A stretch of 64,000 nucleotides of DNA, from positions 62,001 through 126,000 of the forward strand of contig JAMKCH010056823.1 of NCBI GenBank assembly GCA_023653785.1, in the 5' to 3' direction. The notes below the pieces were generated by a model. That model was not told the origin of the DNA and ran no database searches. It saw only the letters and a program-made list of their open reading frames with translations. The DNA comes from Ophioderma brevispina. Lineage: Eukaryota > Echinodermata > Ophiuroidea > Amphilepidida > Ophiodermatidae. Shown one piece after another: positions 1 to 9,911 of the stretch. Every line of letters begins with the position of its first letter. Position 1 is the first letter of the stretch. Made by a program: the position numbers and the translations under genes.

Positions 1-240
1 AGACGCAATGCATCTAAAAAATGTTAACTCATGATTGAGAGTAAAGAAGTATAACCTAGAAGCGTTCATGCACTGAAATATGACACCCATAAATCATATT
101 TAAAATCGATATATTTACTGGTAATAAAAGTATAGACTACAAACTTGAGAAAATCATGAAAATTGATTTTTACTGAAATATTCTCAGATTACAGTAGAAG
201 CTTTTATCAGAGTTGGCAGACTTTTAATACTAGTTCTGTA
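1..240. repeat. Partial repeat block Z (first copy)
   Basis: This stretch resembles 23345-23560 in the same orientation. Both share the run tttaaaatcgat(a)tatttactggtaataaaagt, followed by a similar acaaa/ttgaga segment and a cagattacactagaa-type end. It is one edge of the multi-kilobase mosaic duplication in the first 24.5 kb. No coding potential is visible. From 240 to about 540 I see only AT-rich sequence. Confidence 0.6.
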
Positions 241-540
241 TCTGCATCTGATGTATAAAGGGCTGTATGTTCTTGTAGATTTTGTGGCATTTTACAGAAT
301 TAAATACCAAGCATACGAAAGTTAAGTAAATCTTGCTTGTGTCATTGTGATGTATGAAAGAATATTACAGAAACGAAGTCAAAATGTCTGGAGGAGATTT
401 GAGTGTACCGAATATGCCATTTACTCATCCTAGTGAGCAACTTGTAGCTTTCTCTTGAGGAAACATTTTTCTTTCCTGCATCCAAAGCATTATCCAATGT
501 TAATATTAATATTAATTGTGTAAAATTAATGTTGCAAATT

Positions 541-890
541 AGTGTGCTAAATATCAGTTGAGTCAAAACAAGTTACTCAATGGCTGGGCAAAAAAATACT
601 CAAATACAGTACAAAATATTCTTCCTCGTGGGTTGAGTAAAGTTTACCACCCTGTTGAGTAAAAAAAAACCACAGCTCAACTGGTGAGTAAAGCAGAGTA
701 AGATTTTACTCAACAGAATGTTGAGTAAAATATTGACTCTTTTACTGAGTAAAATGTTTACTACAAGGCAGACTAAAACTGCTGCTCAACCTTCGTTGGT
801 CATACTCAACGAATGAGCTGTGAATTTTTAACTACCAAATGAGTAACAATTTTCTCAGGTGGAGTAAAACATTTTTAGAGTGTAGTTCTG
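541..890. repeat. GTTGAGTAAA-rich hairpin repeat (MITE-like)
   Basis: The motif gttgagtaaa or its complement tttactcaac, and close variants, recurs about a dozen times in some 350 bp on both strands. Inverted copies face each other, for example gattttactcaacagaatgttgagtaaaat near 695-730. The sequence can fold extensively and looks like a palindromic non-autonomous element built from a short repeated motif. TGAGTAA resembles an AP-1 half site, but nothing else suggests a regulatory role. No target duplication was identified. Confidence 0.55.
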
Positions 891-939
891 AATAAAACCT
901 CTCTGGACAAGAAAAATAGATAAGTTGAAGTCTATAACT

Positions 940-1660
940 TTCACTCTTAAGCTTACCCATATTTCAAAGTCTAAAGTATAACCTAGTTATATAAAATATG
1001 TTGATAAATTCCATAGTGGACTCATATGATTTGGAACTTTTTCTACCAAATCAAACTTTGACTCTTTCTGGACATTTTTCGATGTAGCCACGTTCTCACT
1101 TAGATAATTCGTAATGTACGAAGCGTTTTTCTCTTGCTTCAGTGCAATGTACTTTGTGATATAGTGAATTGGTAAGCATTTTGTACTGAAAAGGTATCTT
1201 TCTATGGCCTCGCCAATGTTACCCTTTATATTAAAGTAACAAAAAAAAGAGCAGACATAAACAAAGTTCGTCTGCTTTATCAGATTAAGTGCATTCTGGG
1301 GGAAACCTGCAAAACCATTATACTTATTGAATTGGATAGTCTCCTCTTCACACATATCACAACTTGGAACGCTTCAATAGTCTTCACATGTCGACTAGTT
1401 TGTATTATTATTGGAATGGTCAGTTCACAATATATGTTTTAGCTTGATCAAATTGAATCAAATCCGCAGCTGTTCCTGCTACGTATAACCTATAGGCAAT
1501 GGATCCTTAAATAAGAATTAAAGAACAAACAAACAAACAGCCTAGGCTTTTATAGGTACAATCTAGCTGTGATGTAATATTTTCTTTGTTGAGATGCTTG
1601 TTTCATTCCAGTTTTCATCCTACTAGTGTACGTCACTACTGTACATCATTAAAGGCTGAC
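940..1660. repeat. Repeat block P, copy 1
   Basis: Homologous in direct orientation to 15785-16625. Shared landmarks include atagtggactca, tctcttgcttcagtgcaa, the gttcctgctacgtataa segment and cagcctaggctt(t/c)tataggtacaatcta. Copy 2 carries about 150 bp of extra sequence (near 16070-16220). A 122-codon minus-strand frame lies here, but it is not conserved in the second copy, so the block is treated as non-coding. Confidence 0.75.
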
Positions 1661-1974
1661 TCAGAGATTTGAAATATAATTTTTTTGTATGTATTAATTA
1701 AAAATAGTAAACTAGAACTAAAGATAGTCACCTAAAATGCTCAGCTCCAAAGTTTGAGATGAATCCGATTTTTCGTTTTGATGCAGTAAACACGTATGTA
1801 TAGTATAGTGCCATAAGATATTATTGTGTATAACGGATCCTGAATTTAATTTTATAACAAAGATTTAATTTTCTATGGGACTTCGGTACTTTACACAGTA
1901 ATTATGTATATGCAAAACATGATTGTTTGAAAATTGAGGGTGCCCTCCTCGGGCAATTCTATAGAGTTGACAAA

Positions 1975-2360
1975 TCCGTGTGAAGTGTGAATAATCCGCT
2001 TTTTTCATATGATGCTTTTTATCTCTCTCACACACACGGAAGCATATCACCAGAAACACGTAATTGCAAATTTTGAGTTAAATCGGTCCAGCCGTTTGAT
2101 AGTAGAGGCAAAAATGTGTACTAAAAAGCGCTCCGACAGTGTGTGTGTTAATTAATGTGGTCAATCACATTTGGAGATGTTTTGTTCATAACATCAAAAA
2201 GAAACATTTCCCGGACCTTAAATTTCACTGGGGTAATGAGGAAAATATGAATTTTGTTTTGATATAAAATCTCAATTTTGATGGAGTAAACTGGGGGGGG
2301 GGGCGAGATTATCGATTCGGTCACCAACTTGAACATATCTAGTGTATTTTCAGACATTTT
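1975..2360. repeat. Repeat block Q, copy 1 (with G11 tract)
   Basis: Homologous to 14590-14720 plus 15334-15480, with a 609 bp MITE inserted between them in the second copy. Shared landmarks are gaagcatatcacca, atcggtccagccgtttg/atcggtccatccgtttg, gtttttgttcataa-type and gatggagtaaa/gatggcgtaaa. An eleven-G tract lies at 2293-2303. No gene is supported. Confidence 0.7.
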
Positions 2361-2395
2361 AAAGCAGTTTTGCCAGAATCACCAGGAAGTAGTGC

Positions 2396-4790
2396 ACCAC
2401 TGATCTCTACACACTGGATAGGCAATCTCCACGCGATTGAATAGCGAGCCGGTGAAGAAACCGGAAGTTCCACTGCGTCCCTTTTGCTCTACCCATAACA
2501 TTCACTCGGTTGCACGGGTTTCTATGGGATGAGTATACACGTATGCCTTTATAAAGTACTTTCCTGGTCAATATCTGAAAAAAATATCAAGCATTTGCAA
2601 TTTGTATGGAGTATGTTGCCCGTTTTGCCTGAAATTAATTAACTGTGAGTAGAAGTAAACAAATGTATTCTTGGCAATTTTGCGACCGATTAGTGATGAT
2701 ACTGGTGGGTACACGTCGTAGCCTATACACTGTACATATTACTGTATGCACTTGTGCTGCATTGCCACTGTACTAGACTATAGTGCTGTGCTCCAAAATG
2801 CTATAACTCATGGGAATACTAGTATGGAGCGCTAATACCTCTAGTTCACTATAAATTAGTATTTAATTCATGAGCCTTTTCACTGGATACATGTAGAAAT
2901 GGATCACAATTAAGCCTAAGGGATAGCTTGTGATTTTTACATTTATCACATAACAGTGTCACTAGACTAGCTTATAAATCCCAAGGTCAAGGACCAAAAT
3001 TTCAGTTCCTTCGTATTTTAATTTCCAAGTTGATTTAAACAATGATTTTGTGCAGTATACTGACTCCATAGACTGCAGTGCATTATCTTTTCTTCAAAGC
3101 GAGATTTTATCCGGGGGTGGGGGGTTCAGGGGTTTGTTGGGTACCCATGCTCATTCCAGGAGTTCTGAAATTGACCCCTAAAAGGCTAACAAGACCAATT
3201 TTCAGTGAAAATAAACCCCTAACGGGAGTCTAACGGAGCCAGTTTTTGGTGAAATTATACTAGTTTTCAGGTTTTTTTTAAATAAGGGGACCAATTTGCA
3301 GTATAATTATACCCCTTGCGGGACCTGTTCTCAATACGTAACTAAAATACCTTTAAAATAGCCAATATACCAAAAAATTACACTTTTGCTATATTGCAAG
3401 AAAAATTACACACTCTGGGTTTATTTTGCTGATATGTTTAGGTTACATTTTCCTATTTTTATCATTGAACCAGTCACAATCACAACTGATTTTGATACCC
3501 CTGGAACTTCATTATTGTGAATTTTATACCCCTAGAGGTTGTCCCGCATTAGCAGCTATATAGTCGCTTTTTTTTGGAACGCGCATTGGTCCCCGACCAA
3601 AATTCAAGAACCCCCCAGGAATTTTATTCCAAAATATCGTAAGTAATATTTTTTAAATAGAACGTACATGCCCCAAATCTCTTAAAGCCTGTAAAAAGAG
3701 ATACGAGGTCATTTCCAGAAAGAAAGAGAATGCTTAACTCTCATATACCTGAGCCATTTTTGTAGCAACAATTTCTCTGGAGCAGGGGGTTCCACCCCCT
3801 GTAATTTTCCTTTTTACACTCCGATTCCTATAAATTTGGTACCCACCACCAGATAGCTTTGCGTTTTCTCTTTCCATTGGTTTCAAAACTAAGTATCAAA
3901 CCTTCCCAAATGAGATGTCATAAGTTAATGAAGAGTGAAAATACATGATATAAGGTGGAAATTGATATTTTTCAATTTTATAATACTCCAAAACATCACT
4001 AAATGCTCTGCTAAAAAATGGTATTTCCCATTATGGTAAAGGCCCAAACACGCAGTTTGAGAGTAACTCCTAACTTTTTTTTCATTGTTTTTTGGTGATT
4101 GGACGTCACTTTGAAGTATGCCTAAATGCTGGGCATGTTGGTACTAATTTTGATATCATGAAAAGAGGATGATTAGTCTACCCATTGGTACCAAAAATCA
4201 GTGTCTGTGTATATTCTCCCAAAAAATAAATCACCACATACACCCAACATCCCGCGCCCCACTACTAGGCGTGGCCTACTTCTCCCCACCCCACCCCCGG
4301 CACCCCACCCCCAATGGTACCCTCCCCCCATCCCTTACTTTGGAGCGTGCAAGTCAATTGCGGGCTCAGAGGGTGGAATAGTAAAGCGTAAAAAAGCTTG
4401 AAGGAGGATTATAATATCTAATATATCTGTGAATCTTGTATTCCAAGGACTTACTGCATGAATTATGTGTCTGTGAGTTGAAAACCTGAAATTGGCACTT
4501 TTAAAGACTTTTTAAAACATTTTGAATCAATATTTCGAACATAACCGCCCATACTCGAAAATCAAACCAATAATTGACAAAAAACCTTGACCATACGCGC
4601 ATTTTAAGAAAAATCGTCAATTCCTGTCCCTTTCAATGGTAGGTTTCCCTATTTCCCTTTGTACGTGCACGATCGGGTTCTTGGTAGAGCAAAGGTCCGC
4701 CGTTCAACTTCCGGTTTCCTCCCGTTCGAGCGGCGATAGCATATCCAGTCTGTAGAGATCGTGTAAGTGCAACCCATTTTCTTACCCATT
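2396..4790. mobile_element. About 2.4 kb segment bounded by inverted repeats of about 120 bp
   Basis: The left end (about 2396-2525: gatctctacacactggata, then gaaaccggaagtt and tttgctctacc) recurs in inverted orientation at about 4660-4775 (ctgtagagatcgtg, aacttccggtttc, ggtagagcaaagg). Such terminal inverted repeats suggest a non-autonomous DNA element or a fold-back structure. The interior includes repeat block R (3770-3990) and C-rich sequence near 4250-4340. No transposase-like frame is visible and no clear target-site duplication was found, so the class is unknown. Confidence 0.5.
3770..3990. repeat. Repeat block R, copy 1
   Basis: Similar in direct orientation to 27890-28115 and, more weakly, to 16980-17150. 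Common features are a paired ggggg-tt/acc-ccccctgtaattttcctt start, ccgattcctata, ttggtaccca and a later tgacgtc/gatgtcata segment. It is an old dispersed repeat with no coding content visible. Confidence 0.55.
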
Positions 4791-5039
4791 ATGGCCGTCT
4801 CTAGTATCTTCTGCAGGTCGCAAAGTTCTGAAATGTATACAAATCCCGCGTTAATTAGCCTGGACTTTCGCAATCTCACCCTTTTTTTAATAATCTATGT
4901 CAAATTTCATATAAAAAATACTATTACTCCGTCTTTTACTATTAAATGTTCAATATGTTCCACCTTGCAATATCAAAGGCATACATAGTTTCTATTTAAA
5001 AAATTCTAGACATGATTACATAGAAGATTTTCTTTTTGG

Positions 5040-5560
5040 CGGCTTTCAATTCTCGCTGTGTGTCCTGGAGGGAATAAAAACAAAGCGCGTCTGCTTGATC
5101 AGATTATCGTCTGCTGGGAGAGAGATCATCAAATCGAATAAGTCTCGTCTTTTTAATGAAAAAGCGTTGGGATTTCAATATTCTTTACATTGATAAGACT
5201 ATTTATTGCATAGGACAGTTAGCAATATTCAGCTCGATTAAATAGCATGAAATTCTTTGAGGTTGTTGTTGCATCTAGTCCGTAGCTAATGTATCCTGAT
5301 AAGAAGTAGAAGAAAAATCATGTTAATAGGATGAGGAGGAAGACTGTTTGCACTTATGTTGGCGAAATCTAGGTCAGGATTCAATATTGAATATACTCCA
5401 CTACTGTCATCATTTTACAGTGGTTTTGATTTTGATTTCTGCCGTTGAAATGCTTGTTTTATTCCACTACTCGTTCCATTTTTCTAATTTGATTCATGAC
5501 TTGTCTCTGCATGTTCATATAATGCTGGTTGCATTCTGAATGCAACAAGGTAAAACGCAA
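5040..5560. repeat. Repeat block B, copy 1
   Basis: Strong direct homology to 17555-18110. Shared runs include ataaaaacaaagcgc, tctgcttgatcagatta, gataagactatttattgcat, gacagttagcaatattc and aaatctaggtcaggattcaa. The flanking order (P, Q, R, B, A) is nearly the same in both halves of the first 24 kb, which supports a large ancient duplication. A (TTA)n microsatellite follows at about 5595-5618. From 5620 to 5890 I see nothing. Confidence 0.75.
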
Positions 5561-5914
5561 GTAGGTGAAAATATTTTGTAACGTAACAAATACTTGTTAT
5601 TATTATTATTATTATTAGTGTGAAATCTATGAAGAAGCATTGTCAGATCCATGCCGGACACTAATTACAGATCTTCCGATCATATTGATGTAAATATCGT
5701 TCCTCACGTGCTGGCTGTGAGTCCCCCTCCTCCAATAAAATAATGAAGATTAGGTGGCGTAAAGGAAAATACATACGCCTTTTTCTTATGTACAACAGCT
5801 TACAACCATGGTAACGACCTTTAGATTTCTGGTTTATGCGGGTGTAGATGCATAAGAGACATAATGCCTAACTTTCCACATCTTGCTTTTTGCGTGGAAA
5901 GTTAAGGTCCGTTC

Positions 5915-6095
5915 ATGCTTCCACTGCAATGCAGTGGTGCTGCAGTGCAGTGGTGCTGCAGTGCAGTGGTGCTGCAGTGCAGTGCTGCTGCATTGCCGAT
6001 ATATCGATCACTTTCTGCTGCAACTTGATACAACTCACTGCAATGCCAGTTAAAACGAATTTAACTTTGTTGCAGTACTGCATTGCAGTATGGGC
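5915..6095. repeat. 16 bp minisatellite inside a TGCAGT-rich hairpin
   Basis: The unit gcagtggtgctgcagt is repeated nearly perfectly about four times at 5931-5996. The array is flanked by inverted copies of an actgcaatgcag/ctgcattgcagt motif at about 5922-5933 and 6078-6090, so the whole segment can fold back on itself. It looks like a small hairpin MITE whose loop has been expanded by tandem duplication. Confidence 0.65.
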
Positions 6096-6099
6096 AGAG

Positions 6100-6434
6100 A
6101 CTGCTATCCAGGCAGTCTCCGGTAGGTCTATATTACTTACCGAGCTTCATATTCGTTCAATGTAACGGCTCACGACTTGACTACAGCGAATTCCCTAAAA
6201 GAGCACACGATACCATAAATTTACCAAATCAGAAGATGTCAAATCGAATTATAGGACCCTTTCACGGAAGGTTAATTATGTGGAATGGACTTTTGTTTGC
6301 CTTTCTGATCATTGAAGCATGCGAAGAATACAATACAGGTACCTGGTTCACCTGGACATTTCAGATACTTCTGCGGGTAATCTTGTGTATATTCTCTGCT
6401 TACTTGGTTGTTCTGGAAGAGAGATCTGGCCAAG
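6100..6434. repeat. Repeat block A, copy 1 (left part, interrupted)
   Basis: Homologous to 11940-12275 and 21250-21550. Shared runs include cgcacgatacca-type, gaatacaata, acatttcagata and tctggccaag. The block is interrupted at 6435 by the 3.4 kb fold-back element, resumes at 9842-9911, is interrupted again by a 1.29 kb insertion and ends at about 11800. The two other copies read straight across both insertion points and so serve as empty sites. Confidence 0.75.
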
Positions 6435-6768
6435 TAGTAGGGTTATAAATGAGAATCCCATTCTAGAAGTTTGGGGAAGAAGGTTTGAAGATGTTTTTCT
6501 ATAGTTTGGAGGGTGCTGAATCAGAATTTTTGGGTCCAACCTCTGGGAAATGTGGGGAACTTTGTAAAATAAGGGGGTAAAATTAGTACAGGGGTAAATT
6601 TGAAATCAAGTCAAAACGTGTTTTAACGTGTTAGTCCAGGACCTGCTTAGAACCCCGCTTACATTTCATCCGCCAGAGATTCTGAGACTTGATTTGAGTT
6701 GTTGGACCATTTACCTTTAAGAATCACACAGGTGCTTTTTCGAAACCGGCTGCGAATTCCGAAAATCC

Positions 6769-7262
6769 AAGATGGCCGCCGGTAGCCATTTTAAAAATAT
6801 AAATTTTGATTTTGATACCTAAAAGTATATGTAATACCTCGTTTTAGGGGGTTTTGGGTGCTGGGAATTCATTTCTGACATCGTTTTTAGCATTAGAGGT
6901 CCATGTTACATGGTATGGATTTGGAATTCCAAGATGGCCGTCGGCAGTCATATGAAAAGTACACATTTTGAATGACTTAACCTAGTATTATGTTCAATAC
7001 ATCGTATATGGGTTTTTGGGTGCTGGGAATTCATTTCTGACATCGTTTTTATCATTAGAGGTCCATCTAACATGGTATGGATTTGGAATTCCAAGATGGC
7101 CGCCGGCAGTCTTATGAAAAGTACACATTTTGAATGACATATCCTAGTATTATATGTAATACATCGTTTAATGAGGTTGTGGGTGTCGTCAATCCATTTT
7201 TGACACAATTGACATAATTGGAGGTTAAGATTACTCAAAGGGGTAAAAATCCAAGATGGCTG
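6769..7262. repeat. Tandem units of about 160 bp with AAGATGGC motif (left arm)
   Basis: Successive units begin with aagatggc at 6769, 6931, 7093 and 7253. Each is followed by a fairly conserved body including tgggtgctgggaattcat, gacatcgtttt and ggtatggatttggaattcc. The right arm carries the inverted counterpart (9065-9560). AAGATGGC matches the core of the YY1/Pho consensus. This is a sequence resemblance only. Confidence 0.75.
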
Positions 7263-7876
7263 TCAGTTGACATAGTGATGTCATATACACTGAACAACTC
7301 ATAAAGTGGAAAATGTGGTAGGCCTACCTGTTTATTTGTTCTCACAGATGGCTCAACAACCTTCTTATGGCAGAAGATCACCCACACGTGATCAGTTTCT
7401 CTACAAGAACAGCGCTTTGAGTTACACTTTCCACTACAGCCGCATAGGGTCACAAGTTTGGCTGGAATTGGCTTCAGAGACTTACGAGGCAAGAGGGTGC
7501 CGTCTTGGTTGATCCACCCGTAATGAATGTGGTCCAGCTGACTGGCATCGGCTAACAAGGTCAAGGCATTCCGAATCATGTAGAATGCCCTCCTCAAGTG
7601 TTCCCGGATGACGCTTGACGTGGGTGGTAGTTCTTCTAGCCCCAATGCTGAATGCAAGTGTACGTCAAGTCTGAGCTGGTCAAATGAAGTTGCAGTGGGC
7701 TTGCTTCTCACACCGGCCAGTACATTGACAAAGTATTGTTCAGCCTGATCTAGGTCAGAGAGCAGAGAAGACTCTGCAAAGCTTGAGAGAAATCTTACAG
7801 GTCTGCATGCAAGTGCTGCAAATTTTGTTCCCACCTTACTGAGTGCATCGTCCCCAGTCTTTGTGGAGTCATTCAA
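7235..7876 (-). pseudogene. XPG/FEN-like nuclease gene, 3' part, antisense copy in left arm
   Basis: A 213-residue minus-strand frame matches the distal half of the gene in the right arm. It starts in TGDDALSKVGTK, a helix region I associate with XPG/FEN-type PIN nucleases, and runs through FLSSFAESS, LDQAEQY and LPPTSSVIREHLRRAFY. It then has IHYGWINQDGTLLPRK and a cysteine cluster CGCSGKCNSKRCSC followed by FCHKK. The frame is uninterrupted across the place where the right-arm copy has shifted, so the right arm lost a base after the arms were duplicated. The last ~30 residues run into the tandem units and are probably not genuine coding. It lacks the N-terminal catalytic half, so it cannot be a complete nuclease. 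Confidence 0.7.
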
Positions 7877-7879
7877 GAA

Positions 7880-9029
7880 GTTTTTCAGAGTACCTATAAA
7901 GTTTGTCCCTCACTGGAAATGATCCACATAGTATTTGACAGCTACAACGAGTTGAATTAGCCATCATGGACGAGTCCGTACCCATTCCACACCAACTGGA
8001 CAAGTTCTGGGCATCTAATGTCAACAAACAGAACCTACAGTTGCTAGCACGGGACGTCGGGGAAAGAGATCTGAAAGACGTGGTTCTGAGTGGAATGGTG
8101 GTTAATGAAGAGCTGGTACCTCCAACTCTGAAGCTGACTGATTCATCTGCGGATGACCTGTCACTCCTCAGCAACTGGCAGGAGGCTGACTGTCGCGTAA
8201 TATCTCATGTGTATTGGGCAGTTAGAAAGGGCTGTCAGAGAGATATGTTGTGGTGTCTAATGACAAAGACACTCTTATCCTTCTCCTACACTCAATTGAT
8301 TTGTTCAAAGAGTGTGGCTTACACGAGCTTTGGGTTCAGTTCGGGACAGGAGAGAAGCGACGTATGATTCTACTTCCTAGCTTGAGGTGCAGTATATTAT
8401 ACTGCACCTCAAGCTAGGAGATGAATTATGCCGAGTACTCATTAAGGAGCATGTTACGACTGGGGACGATGCACTCAGTAAGGTGGCAACAAAACTTGCA
8501 GCACTTGCATGCAGACCCTGTAAGATTTCTCTCAAGCTTTGCAGAGTCTTCTGTGCTCTCTGAAGCTGACCTAGATCAGGCTGAACAATACTTAGTCAAT
8601 GTATGGGCCGGTGCGAGAAGCACGCCCACTGCAACTTCATTTGACCAGCTGACTAGGAGACTTGACGTACACTTGCATTCAGCATTGGGGATTGAAGAAC
8701 TACCACCCACGTCAAGTGTCATCCGGGAACACTTGAGGAGGGCATTCTACGTGATTCGGAATGCCTTGACCTTGTTAGCCGATGCCAGTCAGCTGGACCC
8801 CATTCATTACGGGTGGATCAACCAAGACAGCACCCTCTTGCCCCGTAAGTGTCTGAAGCCAATTCCCGCCAAACTTGTGACCCTGTGCGGCTGTAGTGGA
8901 AAGTGTAACTCAAAGCGCTGTTCTTGTAGAGCAACTGATCACGTGTGGGTGATCTTCTACCATAAGAAGGTTGTTGAGCCATCTGTGAGAACAAATAAGC
9001 AGGTAGGCCTACCACATTTTCCTCTTTGA
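7880..9029 (+). pseudogene. XPG/FEN-like (PIN-fold) nuclease gene with CXC cysteine cluster, frameshifted
   Basis: Reading with frame changes, 7919-7960 gives MIHIVFDSYNELN, typical of the first acidic strand of this family. 7966 onward gives a segment with DKFWASNVNKQNLQLLAR and EADCRVISHVYWA, then (other frame, 8247 on) VVVSNDKDTLILLLH and LWVQFGTGEKRRM. After a 43 bp palindrome come ELCRVLIKEHVTTGDDALSKVATK and LPPTSSVIREHLRRAFY. The end is CGCSGKCNSKRCSC. The order of acidic motifs (FDSY, EAD, SNDKD, TGDD) is that of XPG/FEN-type metal-dependent nucleases. The cysteine cluster resembles a tesmin/CXC-type zinc-binding patch. At least three frameshifts and loss of later Cys residues (FYHKK here, FCHKK in the left arm) make this a pseudogene. 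The real start may lie upstream, outside what is preserved. Confidence 0.65.
8376..8418. repeat. Perfect 43 bp palindrome (21 bp arms, 1 bp centre)
   Basis: cctagcttgaggtgcagtat is followed after a central base by its exact complement ending ctcaagctagg. The right arm belongs to the nuclease reading frame (LHLKLGDEL region). The left arm is an inverted copy inserted just before it, and it adds a stop and a frame change. This is the signature of a small snap-back duplication, close to the inner end of the right arm. Confidence 0.9.
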
Positions 9030-9064
9030 GTTGTTCAGTGTATACGACATCACTATGTCAACTG

Positions 9065-9560
9065 ACAGCCATCTTGGATTTTTACCCCTTTGAGAAATCT
9101 TAACCTTCAATTATGTCAATGGTGTCAAAAATGGATTGACGACACCCACAACCTCATTAAACGATGTATTACATATAATACTAGGATATGTCATTAAAAA
9201 TGTGTACTTTTCATAAGACTGCCGGCGGCCATCTTGGAATTCCAAATCCATACCATGTAATATGGACCTCTATGAACAAGCGATGTCAGAAATGAATTCC
9301 CAGCAACCAGAAACCCCATAAACGATGTATTAAACATAAGACTAGGTTAAGTCATTCAAATGTGTACTTTTCATATGACTGCCGACGGCCATCTTGGAAT
9401 TCCAAATCCATACAATGTAACATGGACCTCTAATGCTAAAAACGATGTTAGAAATGAATTCCCAGCACCCAAAAACCCCTAAAACGAGGTATTAAACATA
9501 CTTTTAGATATCAAAATCAAAATGTATATTTTTAAAATGGCTACCGGCGGCCATCTGGAT
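9065..9560. repeat. Tandem units of about 160 bp (right arm, inverted counterpart)
   Basis: Mirror of the left-arm array, with gccatctt at about 9068, 9229 and 9389 and a degenerate gccatctgg near 9550. The unit bodies match those of the left arm in reverse orientation, including ggaattccaaatccatac and gaatgaattcccagcac. The spacing is about 160 bp. Confidence 0.75.
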
Positions 9561-9841
9561 TTTCGGAATTCGCAGGCCGTTTCGAAAAGCCACCTGTGTG
9601 AATTCTTACAGGTATGGTCCAACAACCTCAAATCAAGTCTCAGACATCTCTGGCGGATGAATTGTAAGCGGGGTTCTAAGCAGGTCCTGGACTATGTACC
9701 ATTGTATTTGTCACATTATAAGGATTAAAGAAAGGATAGTTTGTATAGGTTCTGATTGAGCATCCTCCAAACTATATAGAAAAACTCTTCAGACCTTCTT
9801 CCCCAAACTTCTAGAATGGGATTCTCATTATAACCCTACTA

Positions 9842-9911
9842 AACTTAACCCATTGACCGTTTGTGCAAGTATCCTACACATAGCTTTTGCCATTCATGCT
9901 TGTCCACGGAC
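9842..9911. repeat. Repeat block A, copy 1 (middle part)
   Basis: Short continuation of block A after the fold-back element: cttaacccattgacc, gtgcaagtatcc and ttttgcc, ending in acggac (9906-9911). The equivalent run in copy 3 (21550-21625) continues directly into ctgtgtaaatattga. That continuation is found here only at 11205, after the next insertion. Confidence 0.7.

Larger units (their letters stand above)
6435..9841. mobile_element. 3.4 kb fold-back element with 1.4 kb inverted arms and a nuclease-like gene
   Basis: The left arm (about 6435-7862) and right arm (about 8456-9841) are long inverted copies of each other around a unique centre of about 0.6 kb. The termini read tagtagggttat at the left and its complement at the right. 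Both ends are followed by ttctagaagtttgggga on the inward strand. Homologous block A copies at about 12270 and 21550 read tctggccaagttaaccc and tggccaagtaactaa without the element, so it is a discrete insertion. A 4-6 bp target duplication is possible but mutated. Contents: a broken XPG/FEN-like nuclease gene across the centre and right arm, its antisense partial copy in the left arm, and 160 bp tandem units in both arms. No transposase was recognised. Confidence 0.8.

Noticed and set aside
987..1355. A 122-codon minus-strand gene
   Set aside because: It lies in block P, and the second copy at 15785-16625 has stops and indels at the corresponding places.
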